Numbered from the stretch's first letter, positions 16,423 to 29,271 are shown. The stretch is DNA of 64,000 nucleotides from Deinococcus aestuarii (GCF_018863415.1 NZ_JAHKSN010000026.1:1-64000); one strand, 5' to 3'. Notes: generated from the letters alone by a model not told the origin. Made by a program: numbers and translations.

Positions 16423-16905
16423 CTACCTCAGGAACCGAATCCGCAGCGGATAGCGGTACCCCCGCCCCTGATTCACCCGGATCACCGCGAAAAGCATCAC
16501 CACCAGCGGAAAGGCCCACAGCACCAGCCCCAGCGGAATGAAGAGGGCGAAAAACGCCGCCAGCGAGCCGAAGAGGGCGAAGACGCCGAGGTCGGGCGAG
16601 CCCGCCGCCGCGCCGAAGGCCCCGCCGATCAGCCCCAGGCTGACCAGGGCGAAAAACAGCAGCCCGAACACGAGCGAGTACAGCCACACGCTGAGCTGGA
16701 AGTTCAGCGCCTCCTTGCCCTGGTCGTCGAGGACCCGGCTGCGGTCGCGGTAGGCGAGCCAGGCCGCGAGCGGCCCCAGCACGTTGCCCAGCACGGGCAG
16801 CACGAAGCCCAGCAGCGGCGAGAGGTGGATCAGCAGCGCGGGCGTCCGCTCGGCCTCGGGGATCAGGGGGACGGGCGGCGGACGAGACGCCGGGGGGAGG
16901 TGCAT
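16423..16905 (-). CDS. DUF4870 (Tic20-like) membrane protein
   Basis: A 160-residue protein with a short Pro-rich leader, ALLIHLSPLLGFVLPVLGNV, DDQGKEALNFQLSVWLYSLV and two further hydrophobic helices ending in ...VNQGRGYRYPLRIRFLR. This is the DUF4870 pattern of about four membrane segments. Its function is unknown. It is divergent from rnhA with only 43 bp between the starts; a TACTGT box precedes its ATG by 7 nt. Confidence 0.85.
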   Translation of the reverse strand: MHLPPASRPPPVPLIPEAERTPALLIHLSPLLGFVLPVLGNVLGPLAAWLAYRDRSRVLDDQGKEALNFQLSVWLYSLVFGLLFFALVSLGLIGGAFGAAAGSPDLGVFALFGSLAAFFALFIPLGLVLWAFPLVVMLFAVIRVNQGRGYRYPLRIRFLR

Positions 16906-16948
16906 ATCCTTGACAGTACGGGGCGTGGCTCCCTACAGTTCCGGGGTT

Positions 16949-17509
<561 letters not shown>

Positions 17510-17928
17510 GGAAGCAGCGGGAGCGCGCTCTGTCCCGGCGGGAACGAACGGGCATCACCCTGACCTCGGCGTGTCGGGGGTCCGTTGCTGCGTCCCTCCC
17601 CAACTAGAGCGGTGTCGAGGCGGTGAACTTCCACCCCTCCCGTCTGCTGACCGCCCGACCAGGACGCGATGGGCACGGTCGGCACGCTCGTCCTCCCTCA
17701 GTCGGCAGACACGTTCAGGCGCGCAAGGACCCGGCCGCCCGGGCTGCGCCCCCGCTGTGACCGAGCTGTTGTCGTCCGGGCGACTCGCCCACGGACCCCG
17801 CCGTACTGCTGTGCGAACGGGACGAAAAAGCCCCTCCAGCACGTTCCCGCCTGTCACCCTGTCAGAACCGGGGCGCCCAACTGACCTCCCGGCATCTCCT
17901 CACAGCGTCCGGTCTACACTGACTGTCC
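17510..17928. other. Intergenic stretch of 419 bp with no recognised gene
   Basis: No open frame here resembles a known protein in either strand, and no repeat or structured RNA was recognised. The only interpretable signal is a TACACT box 8 nt before the MFS start at its right edge. It could hold decayed coding DNA. Confidence 0.6.
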
Positions 17929-19302
<1,374 letters not shown>

Positions 19303-19376
19303 GAACGGTAGGAGAATATAATTCTGGCGACGGCTTTTGAAAGCGTGCAGTCGCTTTTCTTGTGCATACTGTCTGC

Positions 19377-19703
19377 ATGGCCTACGTCTCGCTAGATACG
19401 ACAAAAATTTATAATTGGGCAAGCTTCCATAAAATATGTGCCGAAGCCTTCGGATTTCCGGACTTTTACGGTCAAAACATGAGTGCCTGGGTCGATTGCC
19501 TCACGTACCTGCATGAGGGAGATGGAATGTCTCGCTTCATATTGGGCGAGGGAGAGCATCTTTTTGTTCTTCTTTTAGATTTTGAGGCGTTCAATCAAAG
19601 GGTGCCGGATATTGCGGAAGCTCTCTTGAGTTGCACAGCCTTTGTCAACCGGCGCTACCTGGAGCAGAAGGAGATGCCGCGTCTGGCCCTCGTCTTGCAG
19701 TAA
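19377..19703 (+). CDS. Barstar family protein, orphan RNase inhibitor
   Basis: The 108-residue protein matches the barstar pattern: TKIYNWASFHKICAEAFGFP, then DFYGQNMSAWVDCLTYL (the barnase-binding helix-loop with the conserved Asn and Trp-x-Asp-Cys), a LFVLLLDFEAF strand and a terminal LALVLQ strand. Barstars neutralise barnase-type ribonucleases. No such RNase gene is adjacent. The DNA is clearly richer in A and T than its neighbours, suggesting acquisition. The second ATG is used because CATACT lies 6 nt before it. Confidence 0.85.
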   Translation: MAYVSLDTTKIYNWASFHKICAEAFGFPDFYGQNMSAWVDCLTYLHEGDGMSRFILGEGEHLFVLLLDFEAFNQRVPDIAEALLSCTAFVNRRYLEQKEMPRLALVLQ

Positions 19704-19741
19704 GTAGTGCTCTGTAGCATTGCCGAGCAAGAGTCGATAGC

Positions 19742-19781
19742 AAGTGGTCAGTCGAGGGGAAAAGCCCAACGCTGACCACTT
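19742..19781. repeat. Intergenic inverted repeat AAGTGGTCAG/CTGACCACTT
   Basis: A perfect 10-bp stem encloses a 20-nt loop between the barstar and glmU genes, which converge here. There is no T-run. Confidence 0.8.
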
Positions 19782-19802
19782 CCCACTCACCATTGACCCT
19801 TC

Positions 19803-21248
19803 CTACCCCTGCCGCTCCAGCCACCCCGCCAGCCACGGCAGTTTCTCGCTGACCTTCTCCCTCATGCCGCCCCAGTAGCGGCGCGACCAGCCCTCCAGGG
19901 TGCGCTGCTTGCCCCGCGCGACGGCCAGCGCCCCCTCGGGCACGTCCTCGTGAAGGGTGCTGCCCGCCGCGACGAAGGCGGCGTCACCGACCTCGCGCGG
20001 GGCGATCACCGTCGAGTTGGAGCCGATGAAGACGCCCGCGCCGATCCGGGTCTGGTGCTTGTTCACCCCGTCGAAGTTGGCGACGATGGTCCCGGCCCCG
20101 ATGTTCGTCTCCGCGCCGACCGTCACGTCGCCCAGGTAGGCGAGGTGCCCGGCCTTGACGCCCCCCTCCAGCCGGGCGTTCTTCGTCTCCACGAAGTTGC
20201 CGACGTGGACCCCCTCCGCCAGCACCGTGCCGGGCCGCAGCCGGGCGAAGGGGCCGACGTCGCTGCCCGCGCCGACCCGCGCGCCCTCCAGAACGCTGTG
20301 AGGTTTGACGACTACGCCTGCCTCCAGCACGGAGTCGGTCACCACGCTGTAGGCGCCGAGGGTCACGCCGTCGGCCACCCGCGTCCCCCCGCGCAGGATC
20401 ACGCCCGGCTCGACCGTCACGTCGCGGCCCAGGGTCACCGTGTCCTCAATGCGGGTGGTGTCGGGGTCTTGTAGGGTGACCCCCGCCCGCATATGCGCGG
20501 TGTTGATGCGGCGGCGCAGGATGGCCTCGGCCCCGGCGAGCCCGGTGCGGTCGTTCGCACCCATCACCTCGTCGGGGTCGCTCAGACGGAAGGCGCGGAC
20601 CCGCGCACCCTCGCCCCGGTACAGCTCCAGCAGGTCGGTGAGGTAATACTCGCCCGCCGCATTGTCGTCCGTGATGCGCCGGGCGAGGTCAGGGGCGCGG
20701 CCGTCCATCACGTACACGCCGGAGTTGAACTCGCGGACCGCCCTCTCCTGTGGCGTGGCCGCCTTCTCCTCCACGATGCGCTCCACGTCGCCCTGCGCGT
20801 CCCGGATGATCCGCCCGTACCCGGTCGCGTCGGGCAGCTCGCCCGTCAGGATCGTGAAGGCCGAGCCGTGGGAGCGGTGGTCCGCGAGGAGGTCACGCAG
20901 CGTCTCCGTGCGCAGCAGCGGTGTGTCGCCGTACAGCACGAGGAGGTCCGCCCCGTCCCCCGGCAGCGCCTCCGCCCCGCACAGAAAGGCGTGCCCGGTG
21001 CCGAGTTGCCGCTCCTGCCGGGCGAAACGCACGCCCGTGTCCGCCAGCGCCGCCTCGACCTGCCCGGCCCCGTGCCCGGTCACCACGACCACGTTCCGCG
21101 CGCCCAGCTCCTGCGCGGCCTTCACGGCCCAGGCCACCATCGGGCGGCCCGCCACCGGGTGCAGCACCTTGGGCAGCGCCGACCTCATGCGGGTGCCCTG
21201 CCCCGCCGCGAGAATCACCACGTCCAGCGGACGATTGTTGTCAGTCAT
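19803..21248 (-). CDS. glmU: Bifunctional UDP-GlcNAc pyrophosphorylase/GlcN-1-P acetyltransferase
   Basis: A 481-residue enzyme making UDP-GlcNAc for the cell wall. The N-terminal uridylyltransferase has [25 protein letters not shown] and VLYGDTPLL; the C-terminal part is a left-handed beta helix of hexapeptide repeats ([15 protein letters not shown] onward) with the acetyltransferase signature [19 protein letters not shown]. The length is normal. It lies downstream of lgt in the same direction, separated by a long hairpin repeat. Confidence 0.96.
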   Translation of the reverse strand: MTDNNRPLDVVILAAGQGTRMRSALPKVLHPVAGRPMVAWAVKAAQELGARNVVVVTGHGAGQVEAALADTGVRFARQERQLGTGHAFLCGAEALPGDGADLLVLYGDTPLLRTETLRDLLADHRSHGSAFTILTGELPDATGYGRIIRDAQGDVERIVEEKAATPQERAVREFNSGVYVMDGRAPDLARRITDDNAAGEYYLTDLLELYRGEGARVRAFRLSDPDEVMGANDRTGLAGAEAILRRRINTAHMRAGVTLQDPDTTRIEDTVTLGRDVTVEPGVILRGGTRVADGVTLGAYSVVTDSVLEAGVVVKPHSVLEGARVGAGSDVGPFARLRPGTVLAEGVHVGNFVETKNARLEGGVKAGHLAYLGDVTVGAETNIGAGTIVANFDGVNKHQTRIGAGVFIGSNSTVIAPREVGDAAFVAAGSTLHEDVPEGALAVARGKQRTLEGWSRRYWGGMREKVSEKLPWLAGWLERQG

Positions 21249-21282
21249 ACCTTGTCACCTGTCGGGAGCCAGTGTAAGGCAA

Positions 21283-21399
21283 GCGGTCAGCTTTCAGCGA
21301 TCAGCCGTCAGCAAGGAGGAGGGCGGCGCCCCGATTCTTCCCGGACCCGCCGCCCTTCCCCCTTTTGTGCTGAAAGCTGACCGCTGACGGCTGAAAGCT
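21283..21399. repeat. GCTGACGGCTGAAAGCT hairpin element, copy 2 (long stem)
   Basis: The outer arms GCGGTCAGCTTTCAGC and GCTGAAAGCTGACCGC are perfectly complementary. Inner arms near AAGGAGGAGGGCGGCG and CGCCGCCCTTCC extend the stem, and the right arm carries an additional GACGGCTGAAAGCT. This is the longest member of the family in the window. It lies between lgt and glmU. Confidence 0.9.
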
Positions 21400-21405
21400 C
21401 CCGTG

Positions 21406-22299
<894 letters not shown>

Positions 22300-22350
22300 A
22301 AGCCGTCAGGCAGTCTAAGCCCCCGGACCCTCCCCGGACCTCTCGCCAGC

Positions 22351-22374
22351 AAAAACCCGGCCACGGGAGCCGGG
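22351..22374 (-). terminator. Terminator after tatC
   Basis: On the minus strand, ACCCGGCTC and GGCCGGGT form a stem and are followed by TTTTTG. It closes the tatA-tatC unit before lgt. Confidence 0.8.
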
Positions 22375-22393
22375 TGGGGGAGGGCCGGTGGCC

Positions 22394-23179
22394 TCAGGTG
22401 CCGAGCGGGGCGCCCCCGTCGGTGGGGTCCTCCACGGGCCGGACACGGAACACGCGGGAGAGGAGCACCCCCAGTTCGTAAAGGGCGTAGAGCGGCAGGG
22501 CCACGAGCAGCATGTTCATGGGGTCGGGCGTGGGCGTGATGACGGCGGCCAGCAGCAGCACCCCGACGAGGGCGATCCTCCAGGCCCGGCGCAGCATCAC
22601 GTGGTTGACCAGCCCGATGCGCGTCAGGATCACCGCCAGGATGGGCAGCTCGAAGGCCAGCCCGAAGGCGACGAGGAAGGTCGTCACCGTGCCGATGTAG
22701 TTCGAAAGGCTCTGCATCTGCTCGACGGCGCCGCCCAGGAAGTCGAGCAGGAAACGCACCATCGCGGGCAGCACGAACGTGTACCCGAAGGCCGCCCCCA
22801 GCACGAAGGACAGCCCCGCCCCCACGATGAAGGGCAGCGCCCAGCGCCGCTCGTGGGGGTACAGCCCCGGCGCGATGAAGGCCCAGACCTGCCACAGGAT
22901 CAAGGGCAGCGCCAGCGCCAGCCCCGCCCAGAAGGACAGGTTGATGCTGAGCAGGAACTGGTCGGTGAGGTTGACCGTGACGAGCTGAACGTTGCCCGCC
23001 TGGTACTGCTGGGAGGAGCGCAGCGGCCCCTTGGTCAGCTCGATGAGCTCCAGCCGGTACTGGAAGGCGACCACCATCCCGGCCGCCAGGAAGATCAGGC
23101 CGAGGATGATGCGCTTGCGGAGTTCTTCGAGGTGGTCGAGCAGCGGCGCGCTCTGGAGTTCGGCGGACGGCTTGGTCAT
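22394..23179 (-). CDS. tatC: Sec-independent protein translocase TatC
   Basis: The 261-residue membrane protein has the conserved cytoplasmic N-terminus LLDHLEELRKRI with the essential Glu, six hydrophobic helices, and the FIAPGLYPHERRWALPF loop. TatC is the twin-arginine signal receptor. The gene begins 18 nt after tatA. Together they form the minimal Tat system; no tatB is present, as in many organisms with a bifunctional TatA. Confidence 0.96.
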   Translation of the reverse strand: MTKPSAELQSAPLLDHLEELRKRIILGLIFLAAGMVVAFQYRLELIELTKGPLRSSQQYQAGNVQLVTVNLTDQFLLSINLSFWAGLALALPLILWQVWAFIAPGLYPHERRWALPFIVGAGLSFVLGAAFGYTFVLPAMVRFLLDFLGGAVEQMQSLSNYIGTVTTFLVAFGLAFELPILAVILTRIGLVNHVMLRRAWRIALVGVLLLAAVITPTPDPMNMLLVALPLYALYELGVLLSRVFRVRPVEDPTDGGAPLGT

Positions 23180-23197
23180 GCGCCCTCGCCCCCGGCC

Positions 23198-23455
23198 CTA
23201 CGCGCGGTGGTCGCGGTCGGCGGGCGTCTCCACCACGCGCGGGCTCTCGGGACGGACGGTCGTCACGGCGTCGAGCGGGCGGGCCTCCACGTCCGTCACG
23301 GGGGGCTGGGCCGGGGAGGCGGGGTCGCGCGTCTCCTTCCTGAACTCCTTGATGCCCTGCCCGAGTCCCTTGCCGAGTTCGGGCAACTTGCGCGCCCCGA
23401 AGATCAGGGCGATCACGGCGACGATCAGAATGATTTCAAATGGTCCGAGGGACAT
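23198..23455 (-). CDS. tatA: Twin-arginine translocase subunit TatA
   Basis: An 85-residue protein with one N-terminal membrane helix, the FGARKLPELGKGLGQGIKEF hinge and amphipathic helix, and an unstructured acidic-basic tail. GGAGGA lies 7 nt before the ATG. A TAGGCT box about 50 nt upstream is a candidate promoter for the tatA-tatC unit. Confidence 0.95.
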   Translation of the reverse strand: MSLGPFEIILIVAVIALIFGARKLPELGKGLGQGIKEFRKETRDPASPAQPPVTDVEARPLDAVTTVRPESPRVVETPADRDHRA

Positions 23456-23617
23456 GGGGATTCCTCCTGAAAGGGTGAGCGGGCGGTGGGCCCGTGTGGC
23501 TTCAGCCTAGCGCCCGTGTGTGAACGGCCTGTGCATCCCTGGGCCGTCCTACCTGCATGTATGCCCGCGCCGCCTCCCTGGATGACCCGGCCGTTTCTTA
23601 ATCTGCGCTGCCCCTCC

Positions 23618-24355
<738 letters not shown>

Positions 24356-24435
24356 GGGGGACACCGTACCGCAGCCGCCGGGTCACCGTGACCCCGGGCG
24401 CCAAGGGTGGGGGCGCGGGCCGCTAGCATGGGCGC

Positions 24436-24936
24436 ATGAACCTGCCGCGTGTCGCCCTCACCCTGCTCGCGGGCCTGAGCAGCGCCCTGATCGCGTACAG
24501 CGCCTTTTACGTGCGGGGCGACACTGCCGGAGTGATGCGTTACCTGCGTGAGCGCGGGGACGTGCGTGACCTCGCGGCGAGTGGGGCGGGGCCGGCGGAG
24601 GTCGAGGCGGCCCGGCAGAACCTCGCGGCGCTCGCCGAGCAGATCGCCGCGCCCGACCTCGCCGCGCGGACGCTGCCCGTCGCCCTGCTGATCGGCCTCC
24701 TCGTCGCGTGGGGGGTGTGGCGGCTGTTCGGCTCGCGGGTGGAACGCCCCCCGAGGACGGACGTGCAGGAGCGGATGGTGCTGCGGCTCGCGTACCGCAA
24801 GGGGGGGCAGTTCACCCTGGGCGACCTCTCCGTGTCCTCGCCCCTCACCGAGGAGCAGGCGCGGGACGTGACGCGCCGGATGCAGGAGGAAGGCCGCCTC
24901 GCCCGCGACGGCGAGACCTTCCGGCTGGTGCGGTGA
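24436..24936 (+). CDS. Two-helix membrane protein with C-terminal winged-helix-like domain
   Basis: A 166-residue protein of unrecognised family. Two hydrophobic segments (about residues 6-26 and 80-97) flank an Ala/Glu-rich periplasmic helix. The cytoplasmic C-terminus (ERMVLRLAYRKGGQFTLGDL, then TEEQARDVTRRMQEEGRL) looks like a winged helix. TAGCAT lies 6 nt before the ATG. Its stop overlaps the GTG of the next gene by 4 nt. Confidence 0.7.
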   Translation: MNLPRVALTLLAGLSSALIAYSAFYVRGDTAGVMRYLRERGDVRDLAASGAGPAEVEAARQNLAALAEQIAAPDLAARTLPVALLIGLLVAWGVWRLFGSRVERPPRTDVQERMVLRLAYRKGGQFTLGDLSVSSPLTEEQARDVTRRMQEEGRLARDGETFRLVR

Positions 24937-25328
24937 GTTCGGTGCCGCTGTCGCCCGATGATCTCGCCTGGCTGCTCGAAGGGGCGCAGGGGGGGCCGCG
25001 CCACAGCGTTCGGGCGGCGCTGGCGCTCATCGACGGGCAGCCCTCGCCCCGGGTGGCGGCGCTCGTCTCGCGGCTCACGGCGAGCAAGCGGGCGTTGTGG
25101 GGGCGCATCGCGGACGCGACGGGTACCCGGCCGCCGCCGGATGACGCGGGGCTCACGCGGCTGGCGGAGTGGGAGGGGGAGGCGGTGCGGAGGCTCACGG
25201 CTGAGCAGATCCGGGTGGAGGTGGAACCGGGTGTGACAGTGGAGGATCTGCTGCTCGGCCATCTGCGCGAGGTGGTGTGGACGGCGGGGATGATTGCCAC
25301 GTATGGGGACGGGGTTCGGATGGCGTAA
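24933..25328 (+). CDS. Hypothetical protein, translationally coupled to the gene before it
   Basis: A 131-residue soluble protein beginning at GTG within a GTGA overlap. It is helical, with no signal or membrane segment; ALALIDGQPSPRVAALVSRL and LLLGHLREVVWTAGMIATY are its most distinct parts. Family not recognised. The 4-nt overlap suggests that it works with the membrane winged-helix protein. The dispersed repeat begins immediately after its stop. Confidence 0.65.
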   Translation: MSSVPLSPDDLAWLLEGAQGGPRHSVRAALALIDGQPSPRVAALVSRLTASKRALWGRIADATGTRPPPDDAGLTRLAEWEGEAVRRLTAEQIRVEVEPGVTVEDLLLGHLREVVWTAGMIATYGDGVRMA

Positions 25329-25329
25329 A

Positions 25330-25699
25330 GGGGCAGGGTGTCTTGCCACGGTTGGCCCCCACCCCCCAGCCCCCTCCCCCCAGGGGGGGCAGGGGGAGCG
25401 GCGCTGCGCTGAGCAAGGACACACGGACGGCGTGGGTGGTCGGGTTCTTCTGAACGCAAGGTCTGATCTTGTCGCGTCCCATCGGCGTGCCCACCGTCTC
25501 GCTGCGCGAGCCGACGTGGTGGTGGGCCAGGGGCGTTCAGTCCCGGGTACTCATCGGGCGTCCCGATTGACGGTTTTAAAGAGCAAGAGCTCCAGCATCT
25601 TTACTCCCTCTCCCCTTGTGGGAGAGGGCCGGGGTGAGGGGGCGTGTGACCAGCCCACCGCCCTACCCCCACCTTTAAGGGGGGAAGCTGGGAGGGGGT
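25330..25699. repeat. 370-bp dispersed non-coding repeat, copy A
   Basis: This stretch is closely repeated at 59252-59647. A core of about 150 bp (roughly 25390-25540) differs by only one base between the copies; the flanks contain palindromic C/G-rich hairpins such as CCCTCTCCCC...GGGAGAGGG. The same minus-strand frame (MGTPMGRDKIRPCVQKNPTT) is open in both copies, but this follows from DNA identity and no codon bias argues for a protein. It fills the gap between two convergent genes. It could be a MITE-like element or a structured RNA. Confidence 0.9.
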
Positions 25700-25754
25700 G
25701 CGCCAAAACGCCACCCAGCGCCCTCGAATGCTTAACACCCGCTGCTTTCTCCGT

Positions 25755-26321
25755 TCAAGTGTTCTCCCCGCCCTCCTCCACCTCCCTCAGCCACGGCCAC
25801 CTCGCCCGGTAGTCCGCCACCTTGGCCGCGTACAGACCCGGCGTGTGGTTGCGCGGGTTGGGGCGCAGGCGGCCCGCCGCGAGGTCGTCCAGGCCGAAGG
25901 GGGCGTAGAGGTGGCCCCGCGCGTCAAGGCCGACGCAGGTGCACTCGACGAGAAACTGGTCGATGCCTTCCCGGGCGCTGTGCAGGGGCGGGCGGTGGAG
26001 GCCGTGCTTTTCGGGGAACCACAGGTGGACCCTCGCCTGGTTGCGGACCTCGACCCGGGCGCCCAGGTCGGCGAAGAGGCCGTCGGCGCGGCGGATCACG
26101 GCGTCCTCGGCCTCGTAACTCGGGTCGGGGTCCCAGTAGAAGACGTCGTAATCGCGAATATGGGCGTTCGCAGGCTGACCGCCCAGGACGTTCCAGACGG
26201 TCTGAAAGAGGGCCCCGGCGACGAGGTGGGTTTGAGGAACACCGAGGTCGGGCAGGCGGGCGAGAAGGGCGGCGTTCACGGGGTTGAGCCGCACGGTCTG
26301 GAGGAACTCTCCTTCGGTCAT
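25755..26321 (-). CDS. Nucleotidyltransferase family protein (NTP_transf_6 type)
   Basis: The 188-residue protein has the family signature LVAGALFQTVWNVLGGQ followed by IRDYDVFYWDPD, the Gly-x-D...D pattern of a minimal nucleotidyltransferase, and EVRNQARVHLWFPEKHG. The biochemical role is unknown. Its ATG overlaps the stop of the ADP-ribosylglycohydrolase gene by 4 nt (ATGA), so the two are translationally coupled. Confidence 0.85.
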   Translation of the reverse strand: MTEGEFLQTVRLNPVNAALLARLPDLGVPQTHLVAGALFQTVWNVLGGQPANAHIRDYDVFYWDPDPSYEAEDAVIRRADGLFADLGARVEVRNQARVHLWFPEKHGLHRPPLHSAREGIDQFLVECTCVGLDARGHLYAPFGLDDLAAGRLRPNPRNHTPGLYAAKVADYRARWPWLREVEEGGENT

Positions 26322-27310
26322 GCCCGCCGTGCCCCCGCCACCACCGCCGGGAAATGCTCGGTGCAGGCCCAGCCGCGCTCCCAGCCGGGCCAGGAGTGCC
26401 CCAGCCGCAGGGGAGGTAATAGGTGTTCGGGAACGGGCAGGCCGCGTGCCCCAACAATGGCCCCGACCACGCAGGCCACCGTGTCGCTGTCGTCTCCACC
26501 CAGGACGGCGGGCTCGACGCCGCCGGGCCAGGTATCGGCGCGGGCGCGGGCGACGGCGGCCTCCAGCGTGTCGAGCACGAAGCCGCTCTGGGACGTGATG
26601 CGTCCGTCGAGTCCCGAGCGGACGCGGGCGCGGACCCCGGCCCGGGCGGCGCGGTCGCGTTCCCGAAAGGCGGCGTGGGCTTCGCGGGTGCCCAGGCCGA
26701 AGATGGCCGCGTCGAGCAGGGCGGTCCGTGCGTCGAGGCCGTCCATCGCGGCCAGGGCCACCTCCGCTCCGTCCCGGTACGGGGCTCCCCCATGCAGCGC
26801 CTCCAGAAAGGCCGTCAGGAACACGGAGGCGTGAATGCAGCGCGCGTCCGCGTGCGTGAGGGCCGTGACCACCGCCGACTCGTGGGCGAGCGCTCCACCG
26901 GTGAAGCCCGCGATCCACACGGCGGAAACGCGCATCAGACCGCCGTTTCCGGCACTCTCGAAGCCGCTCGCCGTCCAGGCCCGGGCGCCGCCGTCCAGTG
27001 TTCCGTAGCGCAGGGCCGCGCGGGTCAGACTGCCCACGTCGGGTGGTCCGGCGTCCAGCCACTCGCGCAGGGCAGCCCGGACGCCCTCCGGCCCCTCCCC
27101 CCGCGCAGAGCCGATCAGGGTCGCCACCGTCATCTGGCTGTCGTCGGTGCCCTCGCCGGGTGCGAAACCGAAGACGCTGCCGGGCTGGTAGTCGGTGATG
27201 TGGTCGCCGTAGCGGGCGCGGATCGCCCCCGGGGTCTTGAACTCGGTCGCGGCCCCCAGCGCGTCGGCGGCGGTCAGCGAGAGGAGAGTGTGCAGATGCG
27301 GGTCGGTCAC
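26318..27310 (-). CDS. ADP-ribosylglycohydrolase family protein
   Basis: A 330-residue DraG-like hydrolase. The metal-binding signatures are present: GEGTDDSQMTVA (about residues 52-63), GNGGLMRVSAVW, HADARCIH and the C-terminal VLGGDDSDTVACVVGAI. These enzymes remove ADP-ribose from proteins, nucleic acids or small molecules. No ADP-ribosyltransferase is in the window. The GTG start at 27310 lies 5 nt after the stop of the preceding gene, and a coupled nucleotidyltransferase follows. Confidence 0.9.
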   Translation of the reverse strand: MTDPHLHTLLSLTAADALGAATEFKTPGAIRARYGDHITDYQPGSVFGFAPGEGTDDSQMTVATLIGSARGEGPEGVRAALREWLDAGPPDVGSLTRAALRYGTLDGGARAWTASGFESAGNGGLMRVSAVWIAGFTGGALAHESAVVTALTHADARCIHASVFLTAFLEALHGGAPYRDGAEVALAAMDGLDARTALLDAAIFGLGTREAHAAFRERDRAARAGVRARVRSGLDGRITSQSGFVLDTLEAAVARARADTWPGGVEPAVLGGDDSDTVACVVGAIVGARGLPVPEHLLPPLRLGHSWPGWERGWACTEHFPAVVAGARRA

Positions 27311-27314
27311 GCCC

Positions 27315-27983
27315 TCATTCTTCCAGCCACGGGAAGCCCCAGGGGTCGAGCTGCGAGAGTGCGTCCACCCGCGCCGCGTCATGTGTGCGGACGGGGAGGG
27401 GAAAGTCGGCGGGCGAGACGGGAACGCACAGGAGGGGCCGGACGGGGTTCGGGCTAACCCAGTGGGGCTCCCGCACCTCACCCATCCCGGGCCACTCGTA
27501 GGGCGGCATGGGCTCGAAGCCACCTCTGGGCAGCACGTACACGAAGCCGGGGGAGAGGAAGGAGCGCCCGTCTGTGATGCTCCGGTCGCGTGGCGCGAGA
27601 GAGAGGAAATAGCGCATCGGAGACCAGCCGCCGTCCGCCTCCCGCACCTGCACCGCCGCGTTCAGCATCCGGGCCACGCGGTCCCGGTCGAGCAAGGCGT
27701 ACATCATCGCCCACAGGCCGTCCGACGTGGCGAAGACGCCCGTGCGCTTGCTGAACTCGTCCGGGCTCAGGTCGTGCGGCGTGCGCGGCTCGAAGAGGGT
27801 GAGGTCGCCCCGCGCAGAGCCGTGCAGCAGCCAGCCCTCCCCGGCCAGCCACGCGAGGAAGGCCCAGCGGGACGCGGCTGCGTGAAGGCGCGAGAGGTCC
27901 CGCCCGCCCAGAGCCGCGCGAAACTCCTTCACCCCCCCTTCCGGCAGGTCGAGGGCCGGGGCTTCGAGCATCCAGGGCCGCAC
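27315..27983 (-). CDS. Hypothetical protein in the ADP-ribosylglycohydrolase cluster
   Basis: A 222-residue soluble protein with no recognised family. It has a helical N-terminal half (VKEFRAALGGRDLSRLHAAA) and a Pro- and aromatic-rich C-terminal half (FVYVLPRGGFEPMPPYEWPG). It begins at GTG, 4 nt after the thioredoxin-like gene. The nucleotidyltransferase, DraG-like protein and this one may form a functional set. Confidence 0.6.
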   Translation of the reverse strand: MRPWMLEAPALDLPEGGVKEFRAALGGRDLSRLHAAASRWAFLAWLAGEGWLLHGSARGDLTLFEPRTPHDLSPDEFSKRTGVFATSDGLWAMMYALLDRDRVARMLNAAVQVREADGGWSPMRYFLSLAPRDRSITDGRSFLSPGFVYVLPRGGFEPMPPYEWPGMGEVREPHWVSPNPVRPLLCVPVSPADFPLPVRTHDAARVDALSQLDPWGFPWLEE

Positions 27984-27986
27984 GGG

Positions 27987-28436
27987 CTAGGTCTTGCCCC
28001 CTGCCAGTTCCTCCAGCAGATATTCCAGCCGCGTCTGCGCGTTCTCCTGGCTGCCGTACACGCTGCGGACGAGTTCGCCCCCCGGCGCGAAGGCGAACCA
28101 GTGGGGCGTGCCCTCCGTCCCCCACGCGCGGGCGAGGTCACCGCTCACGTCGAGGGCGACGGGGAAGGGGAGCCGGGCGAAGTCCTTTGCAAACCGCGCG
28201 AGCGTCGGTTCCACATCCTCGCGCGGGAGGAGACGGTGGCCCCGGCTGGTGTGCAGCGCCATCAACCCCACCCGGTCGCCGAACTCGGCGTGCAGCCGTT
28301 TGAGGAAGGGAAGCCCGCGCGACACGCACGCCGGGCACTCCAGGTTGAAAACCATGACCAGCCCCGGCCTCTCCCACTCGCCGGGCGGCGGCAGCGGCCC
28401 CCCGTGCACGAACTCGGCGGGGGCGGGCCAGTCCAT
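27987..28436 (-). CDS. Thioredoxin-fold (TlpA-like) protein, cytoplasmic
   Basis: The 149-residue protein has a redox motif CPAC in VFNLECPACVSRGLPFLKRL (about residues 34-37), the cis-proline strand in GTEGTPHWFAF, and the overall TlpA/AhpC layout. There is no signal peptide. It may be a thiol-disulfide oxidoreductase, but two-cysteine activity is inferred. It leads a four-gene minus-strand cluster. TAGACT lies 7 nt before the ATG. Confidence 0.8.
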   Translation of the reverse strand: MDWPAPAEFVHGGPLPPPGEWERPGLVMVFNLECPACVSRGLPFLKRLHAEFGDRVGLMALHTSRGHRLLPREDVEPTLARFAKDFARLPFPVALDVSGDLARAWGTEGTPHWFAFAPGGELVRSVYGSQENAQTRLEYLLEELAGGKT

Positions 28437-28474
28437 ACGGAGGAGTCTACCCGCCGTGCCCCTATCCTGGGCCC
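28437..28474. promoter_or_regulatory. Compact divergent leaderless promoters
   Basis: Only 38 bp separate the divergent starts at 28436 and 28475. Reading left, TAGACT lies 7 nt before an ATG. Reading right, TATCCT lies 6 nt before an ATG. There is no room for classical leaders. Confidence 0.65.
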
Positions 28475-29236
<762 letters not shown>

Positions 29237-29240
29237 GCGC

Positions 29241-29271
29241 TTGAAGCACGAGGTTGGGTTTGAAGTAGACT
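29241..29271 (+). promoter_or_regulatory. Putative promoter of the small-ORF unit
   Basis: TTGAAG (29241-29246) and TAGACT (29266-29271) are separated by 19 nt. Transcription from here would run to the terminator at 29621, giving an RNA of about 370 nt. Confidence 0.4.

Noticed and set aside
25195..25494. Minus-strand ORF MGTPMGRDKIRPCVQKNPTT... also open at 59416 and downstream
   Set aside because: Both copies lie in the near-identical DNA repeat; the C-terminal parts diverge into C/G-rich low complexity, so a protein is not supported.
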